From NCBI GenBank assembly GCA_023269675.1, contig JAHFSX010000004.1:214776-254731 (forward strand): a stretch of 39,956 nucleotides of DNA, in the 5' to 3' direction. Positions within the stretch are counted from its first letter, which is position 1. Each line of letters opens with the position of its first letter. This document shows positions 27,339-38,439 of this stretch, piece by piece. The notes beneath the pieces are model-generated. The model made no database searches, had not been told where the DNA came from, and worked only from the letters and a program-made list of their open reading frames with translations. The position numbers were made by a program, and so were the translations under genes. Source of the stretch: Verrucomicrobiota bacterium. Lineage in GTDB: Bacteria > Verrucomicrobiota > Kiritimatiellia > RFP12 > UBA1067.

Positions 27339-27455
27339 GGACGCCTCGGGGAGGCGTCCCTGCCCTGTGCGATCGTCCCTCGGGCAGGGACGGGTCCCCG
27401 AACCGTCCGCCGGTCTTTGTGCGCTGTGTTGCGCGGATGCCTCGGGGAGGCGTCC
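27339..27455. repeat. Palindromic element cluster M1-M2-M1
   Basis: Two M1 units (27339-27359 and 27435-27455) each pair GGACGCCTC or GGATGCCTC with GAGGCGTCC around a GGG loop. Between them M2 (27380-27411) carries a GGACGG/CCGTCC stem and shares 29 of 32 bases with a unit at 29777-29808. CCCTGCCC (27359-27366) also pairs with GGGCAGGG (27382-27389). The cluster fills the spacer between the DUF2284 gene and the downstream end of the putative anti-sigma gene and may end its transcription. Confidence 0.85.
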
Positions 27456-27468
27456 CGGGCAGATCATG

Positions 27469-28587
27469 TTACCGCGCGGCGAGCGCGGTCAGCGCGGTGG
27501 TGTAGAGCTTGCCGCCGACGGTTTCCCACTGGTCGCGGCTCCCGGCCGCTTGCCGCTGCAGCATCTGCCGCCGCACCGCCGCAGCCTGCGGACCGGCGCC
27601 GGCCGATTCGAAGGCGAGCACTTTGGCGTAATCGCGGTAGCAGTCGGCGCCGCGGTCCGTACCGGCGGCGGCGCTCAGCGACCCGGCGACGCGGCGGCCC
27701 AGTTCAGGCAGTCCGGAGAACTCTTTGCCGGCGGTGATCAGCGCATAGGCGGCCAGCGCGGTCAGGCCTTCGGAGCGCGTGGGCGAGCCGCGGTGATAGG
27801 CCACGCTGCCGTCGTCGCGCGCGACACTGCGCAGCCAGCGCAGCCCTTTGCGCAAAGGCACTTGCGCCTCCTTAAAGCCCTGCTCCTCGGCGCACGCCAG
27901 CGCACGCACCTGCCAGGCGGTGACCGCCGCGTTGCCTTCCGAACGCGGCTCGTAATCCCAGCCGCCCTCGGCCGTCTGCCGCGTGCGGATGAAGCCGAGC
28001 GCGCGCGCCAGCACCGGCCTGAGCGCGGGCTGTCCGCGGTTGAGCGCGGCCAGCGCATAGGTGGTGATCGCGTGGTTGTAGAGCTGCGCGCGGCCTTCGC
28101 CGCCGAACGCGCCGTCCGCCGTCTGCATGGCCGCCAGCGCATCGCACGCCCGCTGGAGCTGCGGGGCGTAGCCGCGCGGCGCGCGGGCGAGCGCCAGCGC
28201 CGAGAGCGCGGTCAACGCGGGCCGGTAAGCCTCCGCGCCTCCGTGCTTGGCGGGACTCCACGTGCCGTCCGGCTCCTGGTTCGCGGCGAGCCAGGCGTAG
28301 CCGTCCGCCTGTTCCGCCGGCCCGGAAGAGCCGGTGCCGCTCCGGTACACGGAGAACAGCGTGAGCGACGCCGCCAGCGCGGCCGCCGCCGCGATGCCCC
28401 AGCGCGGCGAAGGCAGGCGGAACCGCCGGCGTTCGCGGGCGCGCTCCGCGTCCACGGCGGCCATGATCCGCTCGGTCAAGCCCGCGGACGGCTCGCGTTC
28501 GGGCCGTGCGCGCAGGCGCCCGACGAGCGTCCGGAACGCCGCGGCGTCCGGCGCCGCCAGCTCATTCAAATGCGTGGTGAGATTCAT
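27469..28587 (-). CDS. Putative anti-sigma factor with external terpenoid-cyclase-like alpha/alpha toroid
   Basis: A 372-residue single-pass membrane protein. Residues 1-60 are a charged cytoplasmic segment (HLNELAAPDAAAFRTLVGRL, LTERIMAAVDAERARERR), one membrane helix lies at about 63-80 (WGIAAAAALAASLTLFSVY), and the outside part has prenyltransferase/squalene-cyclase-type repeats: NQEPDGTWSPA, QTADGAFGG, QTAEGGWDYEPR and ARDDGSVAYHRG, each with alternating helices. It follows an ECF sigma gene in the same direction, the usual place of an anti-sigma factor. There is no zinc-binding HxxxCxxC. The catalytic DxDD of terpene cyclases is not seen, so the toroid probably senses or binds protein or glycan rather than catalysing. 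The anti-sigma role is inference from position and topology. Confidence 0.7.
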   Translation of the reverse strand: MNLTTHLNELAAPDAAAFRTLVGRLRARPEREPSAGLTERIMAAVDAERARERRRFRLPSPRWGIAAAAALAASLTLFSVYRSGTGSSGPAEQADGYAWLAANQEPDGTWSPAKHGGAEAYRPALTALSALALARAPRGYAPQLQRACDALAAMQTADGAFGGEGRAQLYNHAITTYALAALNRGQPALRPVLARALGFIRTRQTAEGGWDYEPRSEGNAAVTAWQVRALACAEEQGFKEAQVPLRKGLRWLRSVARDDGSVAYHRGSPTRSEGLTALAAYALITAGKEFSGLPELGRRVAGSLSAAAGTDRGADCYRDYAKVLAFESAGAGPQAAAVRRQMLQRQAAGSRDQWETVGGKLYTTALTALAAR

Positions 28588-28611
28588 ATGCCTCGCTTCC
28601 TCTCCGTTCAC

Positions 28612-28662
28612 GGCTCGGCAGAGCCTCGCCCTCCACGACCTTGCCCACACCTGGAGGGCGAG
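28612..28662. repeat. Hairpins between the sigma and putative anti-sigma genes
   Basis: GGCTC and GAGCC (4-nt loop) are followed by a perfect 11-bp inverted repeat CTCGCCCTCCA/TGGAGGGCGAG with a 16-nt loop. There is no T run. The hairpin fills most of the 104-nt gap and could attenuate transcription or stabilise the upstream message. Confidence 0.7.
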
Positions 28663-28691
28663 CGTCATCGCGAGCCGCTAAAGGCCGGCCA

Positions 28692-29249
28692 TCACTTCCT
28701 GTCCAAAAACTCCCGCAGCTTGGCCAGCGCGTTGAACATGCGCGACTTCACGGTCCCCACCGGGATCGCCAAGATCTCCGCGACCTCCGCATACGGCAGG
28801 TCCTGATACACGCCGAGCTCGACGACCTGGCGCAACCCCTCCGGCAGCGCGGCCAGCGCCTGCTCCAGATCCAGGCCGCCCGACGCGCCCGCATTGGCCG
28901 CGACGGGTTCCACATGCTCCGGATGCGGCTCGGCCGTCAGTCCGTCCACCAGCCGCTCGTGCCGCTTGCGCCGGCGCAGCTCGTCGATCCAGACCTGCCG
29001 CGCCAGCAGAAACAGGAAGGTCGTGACTTTGGCCGTCGGCTGGTAGCGCTCCCGGTAGCGGTAGAGCCGCAGGAAGGTTTGTTGAACCAAGTCCTCGTAA
29101 TCGTATTGAACGCCGGAACGCGCGAAAAAGTTCAACAGCATTTTCTGATGCCGCTTCACAAGCACCGCGAAAGCGTCGCGGTCGTCGCCGCGCACCCGGA
29201 GCATCAGGGCCGCGTCGTCCATATTCAGGAGTTGATCGAACGAGGTCAT
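28692..29249 (-). CDS. ECF-type RNA polymerase sigma factor
   Basis: A 185-residue sigma-70 family factor with only regions 2 and 4. Region 2 is DDRDAFAVLVKRHQKMLLNF, DYEDLVQQTFLRLYRYRERY and TTFLFLLARQVWIDELRRRKR; region 4 is ALAALPEGLRQVVELGVYQDL and the helix-turn-helix PYAEVAEILAIPVGTVKSRMF. It would direct RNA polymerase to a small regulon in response to an envelope or nutrient signal. ATG was chosen over a GTG 12 nt earlier because GAGGGGG lies 3 nt before it. It starts 8 nt after the cvpA stop, so it is in one operon with cvpA and the TPR lipoprotein, and the probable anti-sigma gene follows. Confidence 0.93.
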   Translation of the reverse strand: MTSFDQLLNMDDAALMLRVRGDDRDAFAVLVKRHQKMLLNFFARSGVQYDYEDLVQQTFLRLYRYRERYQPTAKVTTFLFLLARQVWIDELRRRKRHERLVDGLTAEPHPEHVEPVAANAGASGGLDLEQALAALPEGLRQVVELGVYQDLPYAEVAEILAIPVGTVKSRMFNALAKLREFLDRK

Positions 29250-29257
29250 AGACCCCC

Positions 29258-29755
29258 TCACGTGTCGGGGGAGGTGATTCTTTTCAGCAGGGGGGCGAAC
29301 TTTTGCACCGTTACCGAATCTTGTTTAAACCGGACGCGCCCGTTCTCGACCGGATTCAGCAGGCCGAACGTGCACAGGACCGCCACGAGAATGAACGCCT
29401 TGATGCCGCCGAACATGCCGCCCAGAATCGCGTCGAAAGGCTGGGCGAGCGCCAGCCGGATGACGTCGGCGAGCAGCCGGCGCAGCACCAGCCAAAGGGC
29501 GAGGCAGGCCACGCCCAGCAGGATGAAGGCGACCAGCCGCCCCGCATAGGGGTTGTCGTGAAACATGGAAGAGGTCAGCACGAGACGCGCCACGGGGGCG
29601 AACCCGAAGTACCCGGCCGCCGCGGCGGCCACGGCGCCCACGAGGCGCCCGATCTCGCCGGACCCGCCGCGGATGAGACCGCGGAGCACCAGAAAGGCGA
29701 CCGCCCCGAAGGCCAGGTAGTCCACCGTCCCGAAATCTTTGAAGAACATGGCCAT
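29258..29755 (-). CDS. cvpA: CvpA family membrane protein
   Basis: A 165-residue inner-membrane protein with four predicted membrane segments (VDYLAFGAVAFLVLRGLIRG, LVGAVAAAAAGYFGFAPVA, LVAFILLGVACLALWLVL, MFGGIKAFILVAVLCTFGLL), the layout of CvpA. The family is linked to colicin V production, purine use and envelope homeostasis in various bacteria, without a settled activity. MAMFFKDF was taken as start: upstream extension runs through repeats. No clear ribosome site is seen. It is 8 nt ahead of the sigma gene, suggesting it belongs to an envelope-stress-type operon. Confidence 0.85.
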   Translation of the reverse strand: MAMFFKDFGTVDYLAFGAVAFLVLRGLIRGGSGEIGRLVGAVAAAAAGYFGFAPVARLVLTSSMFHDNPYAGRLVAFILLGVACLALWLVLRRLLADVIRLALAQPFDAILGGMFGGIKAFILVAVLCTFGLLNPVENGRVRFKQDSVTVQKFAPLLKRITSPDT

Positions 29756-29776
29756 AGGGTTCAGGGTGCTCTGTTC

Positions 29777-29852
29777 TCGGGCAGGGTCGGTTCCCTGAAC
29801 CGTCCGCCCCTCGCCTGTGCTCAAGACCGGCGGACGCCTCGGGGAGGCGTCC
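29777..29852. repeat. Palindromic element cluster M2-M1
   Basis: M2 (29777-29808) is followed by M1 (29832-29852; GGACGCCTC/GAGGCGTCC). Both are close copies of the units at 27339-27455. The cluster occupies the spacer between the TPR lipoprotein gene and cvpA, so in the same operon as the sigma factor the same hairpins occur twice. Confidence 0.85.
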
Positions 29853-29867
29853 CTACCTCGCGTTCGC

Positions 29868-31028
29868 TCATTTCGCGGGCAGCGACTTGACCCACTTCTC
29901 GTAAGCCGCGCGGTTCTTGTCGCCGGGCCGCAGCAGGGAGAGGTAGAATTCGCCATAGGCGCGCGCTTCGGGCAGCCGCGACTCGCTGTAGCGGATCCGC
30001 GCCATCAGCTCGGCGTTGGCGGGATTGAACGGGCTGCGGGCGATCGCGCGGTCGAGGATCTTGGCCGCCTCCGCGTACCGTTTCAGCTGGAGCGCCAGCT
30101 CCGCCGCCTCGAAATAGCTGTCCTGATGGTTGGGGCTGATCTCCGCCGCCCGCTTGAACGCCTCCATCGCCTCCGCACGCTGCCCCTGCGACTTGTAAAC
30201 GGTCGCCAAACCCAACGCCGCATTGAAGATCAGCGGGTCTTCGGCCAGCGCGTCGCGGTAAGCCTTGATCGCCTTGGCGTGTTGTTTGGCCAGCTGCTGG
30301 CGCATGCCCTCCTGCATCAGCTTGGCGGCGGCCGCGGGATCGCGCTTCACGCTCTCCACCTCTTCGGCCTGGGTCCGCTCGAGATTGAGCCGCAGCCTTT
30401 TGACGTTGTTCACGGCCTTCTCGTAATGCTTCTCGCTCTTGTCGGCGAGGCGCAGGTACATCTCGAAGTTATCCAGCGCCTCTTCGCGCAGATTGAACTT
30501 GTCGCGGTAGAGGCTGGCCAGATTGTAGAGCGCGGGCGCATACAGGTGGTCCAGCCTCTGCGCGCGCAGCAGATGCAGACGCGCCAGGTCGTGGTGTTCC
30601 CGGCCCGACTCCGCCAGCGCCAGCGAGGTCAGGATGCGCGCCCGGCTGGCGTCGCTGGCGGCCGCCACCAAAGCCTGCCCGTAACAGGCCGTCGCCTTGG
30701 GCAGGTCGTTCTGCAGAAAGGCGATCTGCCCCAGACAGGCGATCGCCTCGCCGTGGTCGGGCTGGAGCTCCAGCGCGGCGTTGAAAGCCGCCTGCGCGGG
30801 GTCGAGCTCGCCCAGATACAGGTGCGAGAGGCCCAAGGTATAGTAAAGGTCGGCCGAGTCGGTGATCCGCTTGGCGGCACGGTTGAAACACGGGATGGCC
30901 GCCGCGTAGTTCTTCCCGCTGAAGGCGGCCATGCCCTGCTTCAGGTCGCTCTGGCCGGAGTTGGAGCCGCACCCGCCCGCCAGCAGGCCGGACAGGACGA
31001 GAAATAGAAGCATGTGTTTCCGAATCAT
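29868..31028 (-). CDS. TPR repeat lipoprotein
   Basis: A 386-residue lipoprotein (signal peptide MIRKHMLLFLVLSGLLAGGC, lipobox LAGGC with Cys20) followed by about eight tetratricopeptide repeats, for example ADLYYTLGLSHLYLGELDPA, GEAIACLGQIAFLQNDLPKA, NAALGLATVYKSQGQRAEAM and DSYFEAAELALQLKRYAEAA. TPR lipoproteins hold envelope protein complexes together; partner unknown. GAGGTG lies 9 nt before the ATG. A good promoter lies about 70-100 nt upstream, making this the first gene of the operon that continues to cvpA, the sigma factor and its putative anti-sigma factor. Confidence 0.9.
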   Translation of the reverse strand: MIRKHMLLFLVLSGLLAGGCGSNSGQSDLKQGMAAFSGKNYAAAIPCFNRAAKRITDSADLYYTLGLSHLYLGELDPAQAAFNAALELQPDHGEAIACLGQIAFLQNDLPKATACYGQALVAAASDASRARILTSLALAESGREHHDLARLHLLRAQRLDHLYAPALYNLASLYRDKFNLREEALDNFEMYLRLADKSEKHYEKAVNNVKRLRLNLERTQAEEVESVKRDPAAAAKLMQEGMRQQLAKQHAKAIKAYRDALAEDPLIFNAALGLATVYKSQGQRAEAMEAFKRAAEISPNHQDSYFEAAELALQLKRYAEAAKILDRAIARSPFNPANAELMARIRYSESRLPEARAYGEFYLSLLRPGDKNRAAYEKWVKSLPAK

Positions 31029-31042
31029 AAAAGCAACACCTC

Positions 31043-31126
31043 GCGGCCGAGGTCTCGGCCGCTTGCAAACTTACAGAGGCACAGTAAAACGGCATCCATA
31101 TTACCGAAGACGCGGGGGTGCCGCAA
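31043..31126 (-). promoter_or_regulatory. Promoter of the TPR-cvpA-sigma operon with a leader palindrome
   Basis: On the minus strand TTGCGG (31121-31126) and TAATAT (31098-31103) are separated by 17 nt. Between the promoter and the ATG, GCGGCCGAG and CTCGGCCGC (31043-31062, 2-nt loop) form a perfect 9-bp stem in the 5' leader, 14 nt before the start codon, where it could hinder ribosome entry. Confidence 0.65.
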
Positions 31127-31143
31127 TAACGGAAACGTGAGAG

Positions 31144-31220
31144 GTTACACGTTACCTGTTACGCGTTGCTCGTTAAAGAGGAGGTAACCAACAACAGACA
31201 ACGTGTAACCGCCAACTCTT
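31144..31220. repeat. Mirrored 7-nt array between the TPR operon and the beta-galactosidase gene
   Basis: Five GTT-type heptamers (GTTACAC, GTTACCT, GTTACGC, GTTGCTC, GTTAAAG) are followed by one 7-nt hinge (AGGAGGT) and five AAC-type heptamers (AACCAAC, AACAGAC, AACGTGT, AACCGCC, AACTCTT). All eleven are in one phase. GGTTACACGTT (31143-31153) and AACGTGTAACC (31200-31210) are a perfect 11-bp inverted repeat. The array begins 8 nt after the beta-galactosidase stop codon (minus strand). Confidence 0.85.
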
Positions 31221-31228
31221 CCCGGCGC

Positions 31229-35254
<4,026 letters not shown>

Positions 35255-35267
35255 CTAAATGTGTTTC

Positions 35268-35297
35268 AGTCTATCCCAACACGCCCCCTGCCCGCAA
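35268..35297 (-). promoter_or_regulatory. Possible promoter of the beta-galactosidase gene
   Basis: On the minus strand TTGCGG and TAGACT are 18 nt apart, 23 nt before the start codon. The match is modest; the 84-nt gap to the upstream glycosidase gene also permits read-through. Confidence 0.4.
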
Positions 35298-35328
35298 CGC
35301 GAATTGAGGTTCCGGCCCCCGCCCCCGT

Positions 35329-36621
35329 TCACTTTCTCGCGGGCAGCCCCTCGGGTAACGGCTGCCCCGAACGGAAGAGCCGCGCGGCCTCGCCCGTCAG
35401 CCACAGATAATGGTCGGACGGCAACGCGCCGTAACTCTGATACGCAAAGCCCGCGCCCGCAGGCGGCGTGTTGTTGACTTTAAAGATCTGCGTGCCTTCG
35501 TCGACCTCGTCGAACATCGCCACGAACGCGCACCCCGCGCCCGCGCGCCGGGCGGCCGCAAACTGTGACCAGAGGAAGATCCCGTCGCGGCGGGGGATCT
35601 CGTCATGGCTGCCTTTCAGGTTCTTCCAGCTAAACCCCGGAAAGACCACGGGCATGAAGGTCAGCCCGCTCGCGCGGCACCACGCGGCATCCTCGCGCCA
35701 CACCGCCTCGGCGCGGCGCACCCCGGCGTCGTCGCGGTAACGCCCGACGCTCCACGTGTGGACGATGTCGGCCTTGCGGACGACCGCGTGCAGCCGCGCG
35801 TCCGCCACGGCATCGTTCTTGAGCGTGCGCCAATAGAACGGCAACCCCAGCAGCACCGCGTAGCCACCCTGGCCGGGGCCCGCCTCGCGCTTGAAAAACT
35901 CCACCAGCCGGTCGCAGGCGTCAAGCCCGTAGTTCCGCTTGTCGTTGAACCCCACGCCCCAGAGCGCGATCACGGGCCGGCCTTCGTGGTGTTGCCACGC
36001 GCTGTCGGACGGGCCGCGCACCACCCCGGTCTCGACCAGGTGGCGCCAGTCGGCGATCACCACCTCGGCGGCATTGCTGCCGAGGCCCGAGAGGTCGTAC
36101 ATCAGCGCATACGCGCAGCCGTTGGAGGCGGCCGCGTCGCGGCAGTAGCCCAGCACGCGGTCGGCGGAGCCGCGGAACGGCTGCGCGGCGAGATTGCGCC
36201 GGTAGAGGTCCACGGGAAAGCGCTGGACGAACGCGCCGTCGATCCCGTACCGCCGCATCCAGCTGAAATGCCGGCCGACGGTTGCCCGGCTGTCGGAGGT
36301 GAGCGCTTCGGCCACGCGCCCGTCCGCGCACGCCAGCGGCATGCGGCAGCGCTCCTCCGGCGCGGCCTCGGAAACATCCGGCAGATAGTCGGTCGTCGGC
36401 AGCCAAGCCCCGTCGCGCTGACGCAGATAGTGGCGCCAACCCGCCTGGGCCTCGTCGCAGGGCGTACGGAACCAGCCCTGGTAACCGCACATCACCTTCC
36501 CTTGCAGGGTGGCGTGGCGCGGTTGCGGCGCGGGTTCGGCCGCCTGCACCCCAAACCCGCCCGCCAGTGCCCACAGACACCCCGCCAGCCGGACACAGAA
36601 CCTCGTTTGCCCCTCGCTCAT
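35329..36621 (-). CDS. GH71/GH99-like secreted glycosidase
   Basis: A 430-residue exported protein (hydrophobic signal LAGCLWALAGGFGVQAAEP). It resembles the GH99/GH71-like group of TIM-barrel hydrolases: VMCGYQGWFRTPCDEA near the start is the group's hallmark, followed by HFSWMRRYGIDGAFVQRF, YALMYDLSG, VIALWGVGFND, VHTWSVGRYRDD, GLTFMPVVFPGFSW and the end FVAMFDEVDEGTQIF. Known GH99 enzymes act on alpha-mannosides and GH71 on alpha-1,3-glucan; this branch is uncharacterised, so substrate is open. The ATG follows GGGGGGAGTGA. A well-formed promoter lies upstream. The beta-galactosidase gene follows in the same direction, so the two may act on one glycan. Confidence 0.85.
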   Translation of the reverse strand: MSEGQTRFCVRLAGCLWALAGGFGVQAAEPAPQPRHATLQGKVMCGYQGWFRTPCDEAQAGWRHYLRQRDGAWLPTTDYLPDVSEAAPEERCRMPLACADGRVAEALTSDSRATVGRHFSWMRRYGIDGAFVQRFPVDLYRRNLAAQPFRGSADRVLGYCRDAAASNGCAYALMYDLSGLGSNAAEVVIADWRHLVETGVVRGPSDSAWQHHEGRPVIALWGVGFNDKRNYGLDACDRLVEFFKREAGPGQGGYAVLLGLPFYWRTLKNDAVADARLHAVVRKADIVHTWSVGRYRDDAGVRRAEAVWREDAAWCRASGLTFMPVVFPGFSWKNLKGSHDEIPRRDGIFLWSQFAAARRAGAGCAFVAMFDEVDEGTQIFKVNNTPPAGAGFAYQSYGALPSDHYLWLTGEAARLFRSGQPLPEGLPARK

Positions 36622-36701
36622 CGCGTCACTCCCCCCGGTTGGCCGCTCTCTTGCCACGTGCGGCGCGGATCGCCCGACATGAGGCTCATTTTGAAAAAGG
36701 C

Positions 36702-36730
36702 AGTATAGCGAACGTTTGACGGTTTGTGAA
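36702..36730 (-). promoter_or_regulatory. Sigma70-type promoter of the GH71/99-like gene
   Basis: On the minus strand TTCACA and TATACT are exactly 17 nt apart, 81 nt before the start codon. ACGTTTGA (36712-36719) and TCAAACGT (36756-36763) form a perfect inverted repeat that reaches into the spacer, a possible regulator site. Confidence 0.6.
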
Positions 36731-36789
36731 GGTTCGCCGTGTGCGAAGCCGGGGTTCAAACGTGCGGCCGCGAATGAACCTAAAAGCCG

Positions 36790-37186
36790 GTGGACGACAC
36801 GGAGGTCGTCCCTCCACGCGCACAAAGGCGTGCTTGTCTCGCAGTCTGGAGGGTCGGGCTCCGTCCCGACCGTTCGTGATTGCCTTTTTTCAGCGCACCC
36901 GAAAACACAAACGCGGTCTCTCACGCCTCGCGCGAACCTAATCGCTGTCATGGCTCTGAAACTCCTTGCCTGTGACTTCAAATGGATTACGATTAAGAGC
37001 ACAATTAGGATTAGCACAATTAGGATTATGAGGGATCGGAGCCTTTCGTACTCTTAATCTTTCAGTAGAGTTAGCCCTTCGCTTGTTCCCGCTCCGCGGG
37101 CGACGGGCTAACTCCTAAATCCTCCTTCGGGTGTGGATTCAACAAAGTTGAATCACACCCCCGGAAAGCTGCCCTTATGCTTTCCG
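36790..37186. repeat. Hairpin-dense noncoding region upstream of the thioredoxin-CcdA gene
   Basis: No gene is seen in the 640 nt between the divergent genes. In order it holds: an M1-type palindrome (GGACGAC/GTCGTCC, 36792-36811); an M2-type palindrome (GGTCGGG/CCCGACC, 36852-36871); a perfect tandem pair of the 15-mer AGCACAATTAGGATT (36998-37027); copy B of the 105-bp dispersed repeat (37027-37130), whose core is closed by GAGTTAGCCC/GGGCTAACTC; a 13-bp hairpin with one bulge closed by GGTGTG and CACACC (37130-37159); and CGGAAAG/CTTTCCG (37162-37186). TTGTGG and TATTTT (37188-37217) could be a weak plus-strand promoter. Confidence 0.75.
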
Positions 37187-37263
37187 TTTGTGGCGCGCGC
37201 CCTCTTTATGGTATTTTTGACCTTTTCATTTCCCGGCGCAAAAGAAGGAAAATAGGTGCCCTT

Positions 37264-38427
37264 GTGTCCGTTTTCAAGAAAATCGCATCCACATCCCTGC
37301 TGGTCCTCACCCTGACGTTTTCCGCCGGGGCGGCGGCAACCGCCGAGCATGTCAGCCTCGATTTCTTCTTTTCGCCCGGATGCACGGAATGCGAGCATAT
37401 CAAACGCGAGGTCTTCCCCGAATTGGAGTCGCGGTTCGAAGGCTTATACGAGCTGACCAGCCACGACATGACCCTTTCGGAGACCATCCCGCTGCTGCTC
37501 GCCTACCAGGAGCGCTGCGGCAACACCGACAACGGCCGCGTCTCGATCGTCGTCGACCACACCGTTTTTCTCTCGGGGCTCGAGGCCATCTCGGCCGGCC
37601 TCTTCGACCGCGTCAACGAGGCGCTTGTCAACCGCCAGAAGCCCGGCTGGACGCCGCCCGCCCCGCCCGTCATCAAAGGCGAGGAGGCCAAAACCGTCGT
37701 GCGCGAGCGCGCCAGCGCCCTCACCTTCTCGGTCGTCGCCGTGGGCGGGCTGCTGGACGGGTTCAACCCGTGCGCGATTTCCACCCTCATCTTCTTCATG
37801 AGCGTCCTGACCATCGCCAAAGCCAGCAAGCGTGTCCGCCTGCTGGTCGGCATGTCCTTCATCACCGCCTCGTTCCTGGTCTACACCGGCCTGGGCCTCG
37901 GCTTTCTCTTCGCCTTCCGCCAGGCCCCGCACTTCACGCTCGTCAAGAAGGTGATCGAGGTCGTCCTCGGCCTCTGCATGCTCCCGCTCGCCGTGCTCTC
38001 CTTCCGCGACGCCTTCCGTTTCCGCAAGTCCCAGCGGCCGGACGACGTGACGCTCCAGATCCCCAAAGCAATCAAGAACCGGATCCACGCCTTCATGAAC
38101 TCGCGCCTCGGCGTGGGCGGCCCGGTCCTCGGCGGCCTGGTCACCGGAGCCGGCGTGACCATCCTCGAGAGCGTCTGCACCGGACAGAGCTACGTCCCGG
38201 TGCTCATGTACATGCTCAAGAACAACCATTCGGACAGCGGCTCCTGGCTGTTGCTGATCACCTACAACCTGCTCTTCGTCCTGCCCTTGGCCGTGGTTTT
38301 CGTCTGCTTCCACCGCGGCATGCAGCTCAAGGCCCTGATCGACTGGAGCAAGCGCAACCTGGTGGTGGTCAAGATCCTCCTCGGGCTCTTCTTCACCGCG
38401 ATGGCCGGGCTGTTACTCTTCGCTTAA
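37264..38427 (+). CDS. Thioredoxin-like domain fused to CcdA/DsbD-type membrane domain
   Basis: A 387-residue envelope protein that probably moves reducing equivalents across the inner membrane. After a signal-like segment (VFKKIASTSLLVLTLTFSAG), residues of about 28-125 form a thioredoxin-type domain with FFSPGCTECEH (Cys40, Cys43). About six membrane segments follow, the DsbD/CcdA core, with one cysteine in each half: DGFNPCAIST (Cys170) and ILESVCTGQSY (Cys305). The order is inverted compared with DsbD, whose thioredoxin domain is C-terminal. The GTG start gives a clean signal peptide; an ATG 87 nt earlier lies over a likely promoter and is less likely. A kinase gene follows after 12 nt. 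Confidence 0.85.
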   Translation: MSVFKKIASTSLLVLTLTFSAGAAATAEHVSLDFFFSPGCTECEHIKREVFPELESRFEGLYELTSHDMTLSETIPLLLAYQERCGNTDNGRVSIVVDHTVFLSGLEAISAGLFDRVNEALVNRQKPGWTPPAPPVIKGEEAKTVVRERASALTFSVVAVGGLLDGFNPCAISTLIFFMSVLTIAKASKRVRLLVGMSFITASFLVYTGLGLGFLFAFRQAPHFTLVKKVIEVVLGLCMLPLAVLSFRDAFRFRKSQRPDDVTLQIPKAIKNRIHAFMNSRLGVGGPVLGGLVTGAGVTILESVCTGQSYVPVLMYMLKNNHSDSGSWLLLITYNLLFVLPLAVVFVCFHRGMQLKALIDWSKRNLVVVKILLGLFFTAMAGLLLFA

Positions 38428-38439
38428 AAAGGGGAACCC

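Noticed and set aside
29756..29956. N-terminal extension of cvpA
   Set aside because: It would translate the M1/M2 palindromes and adds no membrane segment or ribosome site.
36622..37017. N-terminal extension of the GH71/99-like gene
   Set aside because: It runs through palindromic repeats and the promoter and lacks a signal peptide at its start, whereas the chosen ATG has a strong ribosome site and a signal peptide.
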